Positions 51,187 to 58,617 of a DNA stretch of 64,000 nt are shown in pieces. Position 1 is the first letter of the stretch. Every line of letters begins with the position of its first letter. The stretch comes from DASVEG01 sp035540495 (lineage in GTDB: Bacteria; Actinomycetota; Acidimicrobiia; Acidimicrobiales; CADCTF01). The notes under the pieces were generated by a model that did no database searches, was not told the origin of the DNA, and was given only the letters and a program-made list of their open reading frames with translations. The position numbers and the translations under genes are program-made. The DNA lies in assembly GCA_035540495.1 (NCBI GenBank), contig DATLGL010000008.1:1-64000 (forward strand). Direction: 5' to 3'.

Positions 51187-52190
51187 GGATCGTTCCCGTG
51201 AAGCTCGGCGACCGTTCGTACGACGTGGTCGTCGGTTCGGGCGCCGTCGAACACTTGAGCGAACTGCTGCCGAACAGCGCCCGCCGAGTTGGCGTGATCA
51301 CCCAGCCCGGCATCCCGAAGGTCGACGTGTCGAACGTCGAGATCCATGAATTGGTCGTCGAGGACGGGGAGGAGGCGAAGACGCTCGCAACCGTCGAGCG
51401 GCTCTGCCGCGATCTCGCCCGCATCGGGTTCACCCGCGGTGACGCGATCGTCGGCGTCGGCGGAGGCGTGGTGACCGACCTGGCGGGGTTCGTTGCATCC
51501 GTGTACCACCGCGGCATCGCCGTCGTACACGTCGCGACGACGCTCCTCGCCCAAGTTGACGCGGCGATCGGCGGCAAGACCGGCGTGAACCTTCCTGAAG
51601 GCAAGAACCTCGTCGGCGCGTTCTGGCAGCCTTCCGGCGTGGTCTGTGACCTCGATCACCTCGAGTCGTTGCCCGAGCGCGAGCGGCGCAGCGGAATGGG
51701 GGAGATGGCGAAGTACCACTTCCTCGGCGGGTCGGGCCTGCGGGGCAAGTCTCTCGAGGAGCAGGTGGCGATGTGCGTCGAGATCAAAGCTGACGTGGTC
51801 GCGGAAGACGAGCGTGAGGGCGCCCGTCGCGCGATCCTCAACTACGGGCACACGCTCGGCCACGCGCTCGAGATCGCCGGCAGCTTCGACCTCCGCCACG
51901 GCGAGGCCGTCTCGATCGGATTGGTCTTCGCGGCGCGGCTGGCGCGGCGGCTCGGGCGGATCGACGACGCCCGGGTCGAGGAGCATGTCGCGTTGCTGAG
52001 CGAGTACGACCTGCCGGCGCAGCTGCCACCTCGCGTCGACGTCGATGCCATTCTCCACTTGATGGCGCGCGACAAGAAGGCGATCCAAGGCTTGACCTTC
52101 GTTCTCGACGGTCCTCGTGGCGTCGAGCCGCTACGGGTCGCTGCCGACGACGTGCGTGACGAACTACTCGCGATGGCGGCCGAACGATGA
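51183..52190 (+). CDS. aroB: 3-Dehydroquinate synthase
   Basis: 335 residues. NAD- and zinc-dependent cyclisation of DAHP to 3-dehydroquinate. GGGVVTDLAGFVASVYHRGI, TLLAQVDAAIGGKTGVNLPE, KNLVGAFWQPSGVVCDLDHL and the metal ligands in ILNYGHTLGHALEIAGSF and DLRHGEAVSIGLVFAARLAR are all present. ATG overlaps the aroK stop. The stop overlaps the aroQ ATG (ATGA). Confidence 0.97.
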   Translation: MRIVPVKLGDRSYDVVVGSGAVEHLSELLPNSARRVGVITQPGIPKVDVSNVEIHELVVEDGEEAKTLATVERLCRDLARIGFTRGDAIVGVGGGVVTDLAGFVASVYHRGIAVVHVATTLLAQVDAAIGGKTGVNLPEGKNLVGAFWQPSGVVCDLDHLESLPERERRSGMGEMAKYHFLGGSGLRGKSLEEQVAMCVEIKADVVAEDEREGARRAILNYGHTLGHALEIAGSFDLRHGEAVSIGLVFAARLARRLGRIDDARVEEHVALLSEYDLPAQLPPRVDVDAILHLMARDKKAIQGLTFVLDGPRGVEPLRVAADDVRDELLAMAAER

Positions 52191-52639
52191 CGAACGAGGT
52201 CCTGCTGCTCTCGGGGCCGAACCTGAACCTCCTCGGCGAACGTGAGCCAAAGATCTACGGCACGGAGACCCTCGCCGACCACGTGTCGGCCGCCGAGGAG
52301 CGCGCCAGGTCACACGGTCTCGTGGTGCGTCACCTGCAGGCGAACGACGAGGGTGCACTCGTCGAGTCGGTGCACGGCGCGCGCTCGACCGCAGCCGCGA
52401 TCATCATCAATCCCGGCGCGCTCACGCATTACGGGTGGTCGTTGCACGACGCGCTCGCTGCGTTCGACGGCGTGGTTGTCGAGCTGCACCTGTCGAACCC
52501 GGAATGGCGTGAGTCGTGGCGGCGGACGTCTGTCATCGCGCCTGTCGCGACTGCGACGATCGCCGGCCTCGGCGGGGCCGGATACCCGCTCGCGGTCGAC
52601 GCTGTAGCGGTACTGCTCGACCGTCAGCGACCGAGGTAG
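52187..52639 (+). CDS. aroQ: 3-Dehydroquinate dehydratase, type II
   Basis: 150 residues. The active-site loop is SGPNLNLLGEREPKIYG, followed by LQANDEGALVESVHGA, IIINPGALTHYGWSLHDALA and VVELHLSNPEWRESWRRTSV, matching type II enzymes. It converts 3-dehydroquinate to 3-dehydroshikimate, the substrate of AroE. The last gene of aroCKBQ; its 3' end overlaps the convergent prepilin peptidase gene by 16 bp. Confidence 0.95.
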   Translation: MTNEVLLLSGPNLNLLGEREPKIYGTETLADHVSAAEERARSHGLVVRHLQANDEGALVESVHGARSTAAAIIINPGALTHYGWSLHDALAAFDGVVVELHLSNPEWRESWRRTSVIAPVATATIAGLGGAGYPLAVDAVAVLLDRQRPR

Positions 52640-53409
52640 AGGTCGAGGATCGGAACGCCGATCCAAACTGCGACCAACGCCCCCAGCGCCAGGAACGGCC
52701 CGAAGGGCACTCGATCCTTTCGTCCCTTCCTTCCGGCGAGCATGAGGCTGATGCCGACGACCGACGCGAACAGGAACGCGAGGAACAGCCCGACCGCGAC
52801 GAGCGGCAGCTCGATCCAGCCGAGGTAGAGGCCGAGGAGGCCAGCCAGTCGCACGTCGCCGAAGCCCATGCCCCGAGGTGAGATCACGTGGATGAGGAAG
52901 AGGACCCCGAAGGCGATCAATCCGCCTGCAGCGGCTTCGGCGGGGTCGCGAAGTTCCCCCTCGACCAGAGCGGCTCCGCCCAGCAGGACGACGCCGGCAC
53001 CGGCCGCGATGTAGATGATCTTCCGCGGCAGGGTGAAGGTGTCGAGATCGATGAACGACAGCGCGACGAGTGCGGCGACCCAAACGAGGAAGGCGGGGAG
53101 CGCGGGGTCCCAACCGAGGCGTGCTGCGGTGACGGCGAACAGCACCCCTGTCAGCAGTTCGACACTGGGGTAGCGCGGCGAGATCGGCGCGCTGCACGAG
53201 CGGCACCTGCCCCGCAGCACCATCCACGACACGACGGGCACGTTGTCGAGCGCCCCGAGCTGCGTGCCGCACGAGGGGCAGCGAGACCTTGGGTGCACGA
53301 CGCTCTCGCCGGCCGGCACTCGGTAGATCACGACGTTGAGGAACGACCCGATGAGGAGGCCGAGGACAGCGCAGACGCCGACGAGCAGGAGGAGCACGGT
53401 GGCGGTCAA
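52624..53409 (-). CDS. pilD: Prepilin peptidase / N-methyltransferase PilD
   Basis: 261 residues from TTG 53409; GTG 53397, 10 nt after a TAGCTT box, is an alternative start. Bifunctional membrane aspartyl protease that cleaves prepilins and methylates the new N-terminus. The methyltransferase part has SFLNVVIYRVPAGESVVHP and the zinc site CPSCGTQLGALDNVPVVSW with CRSC. The catalytic Asp residues are in ALSFIDLDTFTLP and GMGFGDVRLAGLLG. About eight transmembrane helices. It serves the pilins encoded at 45221-49489 and 54440-54910. Confidence 0.95.
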   Translation of the reverse strand: MTATVLLLLVGVCAVLGLLIGSFLNVVIYRVPAGESVVHPRSRCPSCGTQLGALDNVPVVSWMVLRGRCRSCSAPISPRYPSVELLTGVLFAVTAARLGWDPALPAFLVWVAALVALSFIDLDTFTLPRKIIYIAAGAGVVLLGGAALVEGELRDPAEAAAGGLIAFGVLFLIHVISPRGMGFGDVRLAGLLGLYLGWIELPLVAVGLFLAFLFASVVGISLMLAGRKGRKDRVPFGPFLALGALVAVWIGVPILDLYLGR

Positions 53410-53492
53410 GCTACTGCGGGCGTCGTCGTGGCACGCGGAGCGACGGCGGTAGCCTGTCGGGCTGCTCGACCCCGACCGGAGGCTCCTCAGAC

Positions 53493-54053
53493 GTGGCCAT
53501 CAGCACCAACGATCTCAAGAACGGCATGTCGCTCGACCTGCCCGAGGGCCTGTTCTCGGTGGTCGAGTTCCAGCACGTGAAGCCCGGGAAAGGCGGAGCG
53601 TTCGTGCGAACGAAGCTCAAGAACGTGCGGACCGGCGCCGTGATCGAGCGCACCTTCCGCGCCGACGAGAAGGTAGAGCAGGCGGTCATCGACAAGCGTG
53701 AGATGCAGTACCTCTACCGCGACGGTGAGCAGTACGTGTTCATGGACAACACGACCTACGACCAGCTTCACGTCGACGACAAGACGCTGGGCGACTCGAC
53801 GAAGTTCCTCAAGGAGGGGGACTCGGCGGTTCTGCAGATGTACAACGGGGAGATCGTCGGCGTCGACCTGCCTGCCGCGGTGGAGTTGACGATCACGGAG
53901 ACGGAGCCCGGGATCCAGGGCGATCGCGTCTCGGGCGCGAAGAAGCCGGCGACAGTCGAGACCGGCCACGTCATCCAGGTGCCGCTGTTCGTCAACATCG
54001 GCGACAAGGTCAAGGTCGACACCCGCTCCGGCGACTACATCACCCGCGTCTGA
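53493..54053 (+). CDS. efp: Elongation factor P
   Basis: 186 residues from GTG with GGAGG upstream. Relieves ribosome stalling at polyproline. KOW domain VVEFQHVKPGKGGAFVRTKL with the loop Lys (KPGKGG), then OB domains: QYLYRDGEQYVFMDNTTYD, VDLPAAVELTITETEPGIQG and a typical end DKVKVDTRSGDYITRV. Lys modification enzymes are not in the window. A TAGCCT box near 53449 may be its promoter. nusB follows 5 bp later. Confidence 0.97.
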   Translation: MAISTNDLKNGMSLDLPEGLFSVVEFQHVKPGKGGAFVRTKLKNVRTGAVIERTFRADEKVEQAVIDKREMQYLYRDGEQYVFMDNTTYDQLHVDDKTLGDSTKFLKEGDSAVLQMYNGEIVGVDLPAAVELTITETEPGIQGDRVSGAKKPATVETGHVIQVPLFVNIGDKVKVDTRSGDYITRV

Positions 54054-54058
54054 TCGTC

Positions 54059-54439
54059 GTGGCGACCCGTCGCGAAGCGCGCGAGCGGGCGCTGGAGTTG
54101 CTCTACGAAGCGGAGATGAAGGCGCAGCCTGTTACGGCGCTGCTCGCCGACCTACCGGTCCAGCCAGATCCGCTGTCGGCCGCCATCGCGGAGGGAGTGC
54201 AGAGCGAGGTGCGGGATCTCGACGCGCAGATCGCCCGGCACCTTCGGTCCGACTGGCGCCTCGACCGACTGCCGCTGCTCGACCTGCTTGTCCTGCGGAT
54301 CGGCCTCTGGGAGTTGATGAACGGTGACGCGCCGCGCGCTGTCGTGCTGACCGAGGCGGTAGAGCTGGCGAAACGCTATGCCGGCGAGGAGTCCGGAAGG
54401 TTCGTCAATGGGCTGCTGGCCGCTGCGGCGCCGGGCTGA
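54059..54439 (+). CDS. nusB: Transcription antitermination factor NusB
   Basis: 126 residues from GTG. Helical RNA-binding protein of the rRNA antitermination complex. REARERALELLYEAEMKAQP at the N-terminus, and RLPLLDLLVLRIGLWELMNG, VVLTEAVELAKRYAGEESGR and FVNGLLAAAA at the end, are diagnostic. The efp-nusB order before pyrR is standard in actinobacteria. It ends one base before the convergent pilin-like gene. Confidence 0.94.
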   Translation: MATRREARERALELLYEAEMKAQPVTALLADLPVQPDPLSAAIAEGVQSEVRDLDAQIARHLRSDWRLDRLPLLDLLVLRIGLWELMNGDAPRAVVLTEAVELAKRYAGEESGRFVNGLLAAAAPG

Positions 54440-54910
54440 TCACCAGGAGTTCGCGAACGCAGCCTCGATCTCGGCTGCGTCAGCACTGCACGGGACTCTG
54501 GCGTAGCGGGCCCCAGCGTTCGCTGAGTCCTTCACCCAGAAGCAGGTCTCCCCGTTGTTCGCGGCAGTACCGATGTACACGTCGCCGGCGTCGTTGCGTA
54601 CGTACACCTTCCCGAGGACACGAGCGGATGCATCACTCGTGAACTCCAGCGACGGCTCCACGGTTTCAAGATCCTCCGCCAGCGCCGGGGGCACGCCGTT
54701 CTGGCTGACGTAGTTGCGCGTCGCCATGAGCGCGGCACGAGCTCGCGACTGCGCCACCTTCTCCTGCGAACCCTTCTGCGCGTTGAGATACGTGGCGACG
54801 GCGATCGCCAGGAGCGCACCGATCACGAGCATGGCAACTGCCAACTCAACGAGCGTGTACGCGTCGTTCGACTGCGAGCGTCCACCACGCTGCGTGTTCG
54901 GTACCGCCAT
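54440..54910 (-). CDS. Stand-alone pilin-like protein with atypical cleavage site
   Basis: 156 residues from ATG with GAGGGGG upstream. A hydrophilic leader of 17 residues is followed by A/YTLVELAVAMLVIGALLAIA, a pilin helix with Glu at +5, but with Ala instead of Gly before the cut and Tyr instead of Phe after it. The globular part has two Cys (GETCFWVKD and RVPCSADAAE). Substitution of Gly at -1 often impairs PilD processing, although Ala is tolerated in some pilins. It lies 5 kb from the minor pilin operon. The GRCTAGTC element (54978-55006) lies upstream. Confidence 0.82.
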   Translation of the reverse strand: MAVPNTQRGGRSQSNDAYTLVELAVAMLVIGALLAIAVATYLNAQKGSQEKVAQSRARAALMATRNYVSQNGVPPALAEDLETVEPSLEFTSDASARVLGKVYVRNDAGDVYIGTAANNGETCFWVKDSANAGARYARVPCSADAAEIEAAFANSW

Positions 54911-54977
54911 ACCGCCCCCTCAGAAAGCTCCTAAAGGAACGGTACGTCCGATCCGATAGCGGCGACAGGGGCCGTTG

Positions 54978-55006
54978 AGTCATTTTCTCAACGCGTTCTG
55001 ACTAGT
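54978..55006. promoter_or_regulatory. GTCATTTT ... GACTAGTC element, copy E
   Basis: GTCATTTT, then GACTAGTC starting 21 bp after the first base. It lies between the pilin-like gene (minus) and pyrR (plus). GTTGAG/CTCAAC around the first half also forms a small hairpin. Confidence 0.45.
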
Positions 55007-55051
55007 CCGCCGGCCACGGCTGGTGGTCTCCGGCGGTGCGTCGACTGGTGC

Positions 55052-55057
55052 TACGGT
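55052..55057 (+). promoter_or_regulatory. -10-like TACGGT of the pyr operon
   Basis: TANNNT hexamer about 7 nt before the expected transcription start. The PyrR-binding loop begins 18 nt downstream, so the leader is short. Confidence 0.5.
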
Positions 55058-55074
55058 GGACGTCTGACCGTGAA

Positions 55075-55094
55075 GCGAGTCCCGTGAGGCTCGC
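55075..55094 (+). promoter_or_regulatory. PyrR-binding RNA hairpin in the pyr leader
   Basis: GCGAG, loop TCCCGTGAGG, CTCGC. The loop matches the known PyrR-binding consensus (UCCnGnGAGG) of Bacillus and mycobacterial pyr leaders, closed by a perfect 5-bp stem. UMP-bound PyrR is expected to bind here and repress the operon. Confidence 0.85.
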
Positions 55095-55114
55095 ACGGAC
55101 AGGAAGGATCCGGC

Positions 55115-55693
55115 TTGGCCGAACGTGAACGCATCTTGACGCCCGCGCATGCGGGCGTTTTTGTTGCCCGGTCGCAGGTGATGGACGCCGGCGACATGAA
55201 GCGGGCGGTCACCCGCATCGCCCACGAGATCGTCGAGCGCAACCACGGCCTCGACGGTGTGGTGCTCATCGGGCTCCAGACCGGCGGGGTTCCGCTCGCG
55301 GAGCGCATCGGCAGCGAGCTCGAGCGGATCGAAGCGTCCGCCGCCACGGTCCCCGTCGGAAGCCTCGATGTCGCCTTCTACCGCGACGACATCGGGTTGC
55401 GCCCGGTCCTGCCCGAGGCGGTCACCGACATCCCGTTCGACATCACCGGGACCACGGTTGTGCTCGTCGACGACGTCCTCTTCACCGGCCGCACGATCCG
55501 CGCCGCGCTCAACGCGCTCAACGACTACGGGCGGCCGAAGGCGGTCCAGCTCGCGGTCATGATCGACCGCGGCCACCGGGAGCTTCCGATCCGCCCCGAC
55601 TACGTGGGCAAGAACCTCCCGACCAAGCGCACCGAGCTCGTCGACGTCACCGCCGACGGCGTGAGCATCGGCGAGGTGGTCAACCAGACATGA
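55115..55693 (+). CDS. pyrR: Pyrimidine operon regulator PyrR / uracil phosphoribosyltransferase
   Basis: 192 residues from TTG 55115, which has AGGAAGG exactly 7 nt upstream. Homologues would begin nearer to GTG 55178 or ATG 55181 (VMDAGDMKRAVTRIAHEIVE), after the hairpin at 55139-55162, so the start is uncertain. The PRTase fold has GLQTGGVPLAERIGSELERI, DVAFYRDDIG, the PRPP motif VVLVDDVLFTGRTIRAAL, and LAVMIDRGHRELPIRPDYVG with KNLPTKRTE. PyrR binds pyr mRNA in response to UMP. Its stop overlaps the pyrB ATG. Confidence 0.95.
   Translation: MAERERILTPAHAGVFVARSQVMDAGDMKRAVTRIAHEIVERNHGLDGVVLIGLQTGGVPLAERIGSELERIEASAATVPVGSLDVAFYRDDIGLRPVLPEAVTDIPFDITGTTVVLVDDVLFTGRTIRAALNALNDYGRPKAVQLAVMIDRGHRELPIRPDYVGKNLPTKRTELVDVTADGVSIGEVVNQT
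55139..55162 (+). terminator. Intrinsic terminator or attenuator near the pyrR start
   Basis: ACGCCCGC, loop GCAT, GCGGGCGT with five T residues at its 3' edge (55158-55162), then GTTG. It lies 45 nt after the PyrR-binding hairpin and either in front of or inside the 5' end of pyrR, depending on the start used. This is the classical layout of PyrR-dependent attenuation. Confidence 0.75.
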
Positions 55694-56622
55694 CCGGCAT
55701 GAAGCACCTGCTCGGCATCCAGGACCTCGGACGAGACGGCATCGAAGAGGTCATGCGCATCACCGACTCCTTCGTCGAGGTCTCCAGCCGCCAGATCCCC
55801 AAGGTCCCGACCCTCCGGGGCAAGACGGTCGTCAGCCTCTTCTACGAAGACAGCACCCGCACCCGACTCAGCTTCGAGACCGCGGCGAAGCGTCTCAGCG
55901 CGGACACCATGAGCTTCTCCGTGAGCACCAGCTCGGTGAAGAAGGGCGAGTCGCTGAAGGACACGGTCGAGACCATCGAGGCGATGGGGATCGACGCGAT
56001 CGTCGTCCGCCATAGCAGCTCCGGTGCGCCGCACCGCATCGCCCAGTGGACGGAGGCCAGCGTCATCAACGCCGGCGACGGGTGGCACGAGCACCCGACC
56101 CAGGCACTGCTCGACAGCTACACCCTCCTGAACAAGCTCGGCACGCTCGACGGCCGGCGCATCGCGATCGTCGGCGACATCAAGCACAGTCGCGTGGCCC
56201 GCAGCGACGTCCACGCCTTCACCGCCCTCGGCGCCGACGTCACCCTCGTCGCCCCGCCCACGCTGCTCCCGCCGAGCCTCGACGGCTGGCCCGTCGACGT
56301 CAGCCACGACCTCGACGAGGTCATCCCGAAGGTCGATGCGATCTACCTCCTCCGTATGCAGAAGGAGCGCATGACCGAGGCCCTCCTCCCCAGCCTCCGC
56401 GAGTACACCTCGCTCTACGGCCTCACTCAGAGACGAGCCCGACATCTCCAGGACCACGCCATCGTCATGCACCCCGGCCCCATGAACCGGGGCGTGGAGA
56501 TCGCCGCCGAGGTCGCCGACGCCCCCAACGCGGTCATCACCCAGCAGGTCGCCAACGGCGTCGCGGTGCGTATGGCCGTCCTCTTCCTCCTCCTCGGATC
56601 GGGGGTCGGCCTCAGTGAGTGA
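55690..56622 (+). CDS. pyrB: Aspartate carbamoyltransferase catalytic subunit
   Basis: 310 residues. Forms carbamoyl-aspartate. The carbamoyl phosphate loop is FYEDSTRTRLSFETAAKRLS, followed by GESLKDTVETIEAMGIDAIV, VRHSSSGAPHRIAQW, INAGDGWHEHPTQALLDSYT, and the aspartate-binding LLRMQKERM. IVMHPGPMNRGVEIAAEVAD is near the end. No regulatory PyrI gene is adjacent, as usual in actinobacteria. It overlaps pyrR upstream and pyrC downstream. Confidence 0.97.
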   Translation: MTGMKHLLGIQDLGRDGIEEVMRITDSFVEVSSRQIPKVPTLRGKTVVSLFYEDSTRTRLSFETAAKRLSADTMSFSVSTSSVKKGESLKDTVETIEAMGIDAIVVRHSSSGAPHRIAQWTEASVINAGDGWHEHPTQALLDSYTLLNKLGTLDGRRIAIVGDIKHSRVARSDVHAFTALGADVTLVAPPTLLPPSLDGWPVDVSHDLDEVIPKVDAIYLLRMQKERMTEALLPSLREYTSLYGLTQRRARHLQDHAIVMHPGPMNRGVEIAAEVADAPNAVITQQVANGVAVRMAVLFLLLGSGVGLSE

Positions 56623-57895
56623 CCTCCTGATCGTCGGCGGGACCGTGCTCGACGAACGGGGACGGCGGCGTGCCGACGTCCGCATCGCCGACGGACGCAT
56701 CGTCGAGGTAGGGGAGAACCTCGACACGACGGGCGCCGAGACGCAGACCCTCGTCGCCGCCGGCTGCATCGTCGCCCCCGGCCTGGTCGACCTCCACACC
56801 CACCTCCGCGAACCGGGGCGGGAAGAGGCCGAGACGATCGAGACCGGCTCTCGGGCCGCGGCCCTCGGCGGCTACACCGCGGTCGTCGCCATGCCCAACA
56901 CCGAGCCGGCGATCGACTCGGCGGCCGTCGTCCAGCAGGTGCTCGACCTCGGCGCGAAGGCGCTCGTCGACGTCCACGTCGCCGGCGCCATCACGATCAA
57001 CCGGGAGGGCAAGCAGCTGGCCCCCTTCGCGGAGATGGCCGAGCTCGGCGTCCGCCTCTTCACCGACGACGGCAGCGGCGTGCAGGACACGCGCCTCATG
57101 CGCCGGGCCCTCGAGTACGCCAAGGCGCTCAACGTCACCCTCGCCCAGCACTGCGAAGACGCGGCGCTCGCCGCCGGCGGACACATGCACGAGGGGGAGT
57201 GGTCGAGCCGCCTCGGCATCCCCGGCCAGCCGGCCGAGGCCGAAGAGCTGATGGTGATGCGCGACATCGCGCTTTGCAGGCTCACCGGCGCGCCCGTCCA
57301 CTTCCTGCACCTGAGCACGGCGGGAAGCGTCGAACTGGTCCGCCAGGCCAAGGCCAAGGGGCTTCCCATCACCGCCGAGGCGGCGCCTCACCACATCACC
57401 CTCACCCACGAGCGCGTGCAGACGTTCGACCCCGTCTTCAAGGTGAACCCGCCACTGCGCACCGAGTCAGACGTCGCAGCGGTGATCGAAGGACTCCGGG
57501 ACGGAACCATCGACGCGATCGCCACGGACCACGCACCCCACGCACCCGAGCTCAAGGAAGAGCCGTTCGACCAGGCGCCGCCCGGGATGCTCGGACTCGA
57601 GACGGCCCTCAGCCTCACGATCGCGAAGCTCGGCCTGGAGCTCGCCGTCGCGACGCTCACCCACCGGCCGGCCCGCATCGCGCAGATCGACGACGAGCAC
57701 GGCGGACCCATCGCCGAGGGTCGCCCTGCGAACCTCTGTGTGATCGACACCGAGCAGACGTGGACCGTCGATCCGCTCGCCCTCGCCAGCCGCTCCCGCA
57801 ACACGCCTTACGCGGGCATGCAGCTCACCGGCAAGGTCCGCCACACGATCCTCCGCGGGGAGCCCGTCGTCATCGACTTCGAGGCCCAGCGGTGA
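56615..57895 (+). CDS. pyrC: Dihydroorotase, type I
   Basis: 426 residues from GTG, overlapping the pyrB end by 8 bp. Binuclear zinc amidohydrolase that closes the dihydroorotate ring. Zinc ligands: LVDLHTHLREPGREEAETIE, FTDDGSGVQDTRLMRRALEY, QHCEDAALAAGGHMHEGEWS, VHFLHLSTAGSVELVRQAK and IATDHAPHAPELKEEPF. The end has GRPANLCVIDTEQTWTVDP and NTPYAGMQLTGKVRHTILRG. Length is normal. The stop overlaps the GTG of the methyltransferase gene. Confidence 0.97.
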   Translation: MSDLLIVGGTVLDERGRRRADVRIADGRIVEVGENLDTTGAETQTLVAAGCIVAPGLVDLHTHLREPGREEAETIETGSRAAALGGYTAVVAMPNTEPAIDSAAVVQQVLDLGAKALVDVHVAGAITINREGKQLAPFAEMAELGVRLFTDDGSGVQDTRLMRRALEYAKALNVTLAQHCEDAALAAGGHMHEGEWSSRLGIPGQPAEAEELMVMRDIALCRLTGAPVHFLHLSTAGSVELVRQAKAKGLPITAEAAPHHITLTHERVQTFDPVFKVNPPLRTESDVAAVIEGLRDGTIDAIATDHAPHAPELKEEPFDQAPPGMLGLETALSLTIAKLGLELAVATLTHRPARIAQIDDEHGGPIAEGRPANLCVIDTEQTWTVDPLALASRSRNTPYAGMQLTGKVRHTILRGEPVVIDFEAQR

Positions 57896-58617
57896 CCGCG
57901 GCATCCGGAATTGGGCACGGCTCGGCCGACACTTCGGCGAAACCGTTCCCAGAAGCGGAGGGCGAGGCGGCCTACGCCACCGCGCTTGACGGCAGCCCCG
58001 TCGACGCGTTCGCCCTCCTTCCGCCCGGACCCGGCCCGCACCTCATCGCGCAGCGACTGCAGCCCGGCAGCACCATCCTCGAGCTCGGCTGCGGCGCAGG
58101 CCGCCTCCTGCGGCCGCTCCACGAGCAGGGGCACAAGTGCACCGGCGTCGACGAGTCGCCCGAGATGCTCGCCAAGGTTCCGCCCGGCATCGAGACCATC
58201 GAAGGCGCCATCGAGACGATCGATCTCGAGTGGACCTACGACGCCGTGATCCTCGCGAGCTTCCTCGTCAACACGCCGGACGTTCAGCGACGTCGAGCCT
58301 TCCTCGACTGCGCCAAGGCGCACGCACACGGCGAGATCTTCGTGCAGCGCCTCGATCCGGAGCTCGTCCCGGAAGCGGTCGACGCGGAGAGCGAGGAGGA
58401 CGGCGTCGTGTACGCGATGCGCGACGTCCAGCACATCGGGACGCTGTTCCAGGCGACGATGCAGTTCACGTTCGCCGAGACAGGCACCACCTACGAGCAC
58501 CCGTACCGCGGCGAGGTGCTCGACGACACCGCATTCGAAACGACAGTCAGGAGCGTGGGACTCAAGGTGAAGGACTATCTCGACGGCCAGCGCACGTGGG
58601 CGGTCCTCGAAGGATGA
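57892..58617 (+). CDS. Class I SAM-dependent methyltransferase inside the pyr operon
   Basis: 241 residues from GTG, overlapping pyrC (GTGA) upstream and carA (ATGA) downstream, so it is a full member of the operon. The SAM-binding motif I is STILELGCGAGRLLRPLHEQ, motif II region KCTGVDESPEML, and motif post-I around TYDAVILASFLVNTP. No transmembrane segment. The substrate cannot be inferred. It is not a known pyrimidine enzyme, so its presence between pyrC and carA is unusual. It may methylate a small molecule or RNA. Confidence 0.85.
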   Translation: MTAASGIGHGSADTSAKPFPEAEGEAAYATALDGSPVDAFALLPPGPGPHLIAQRLQPGSTILELGCGAGRLLRPLHEQGHKCTGVDESPEMLAKVPPGIETIEGAIETIDLEWTYDAVILASFLVNTPDVQRRRAFLDCAKAHAHGEIFVQRLDPELVPEAVDAESEEDGVVYAMRDVQHIGTLFQATMQFTFAETGTTYEHPYRGEVLDDTAFETTVRSVGLKVKDYLDGQRTWAVLEG

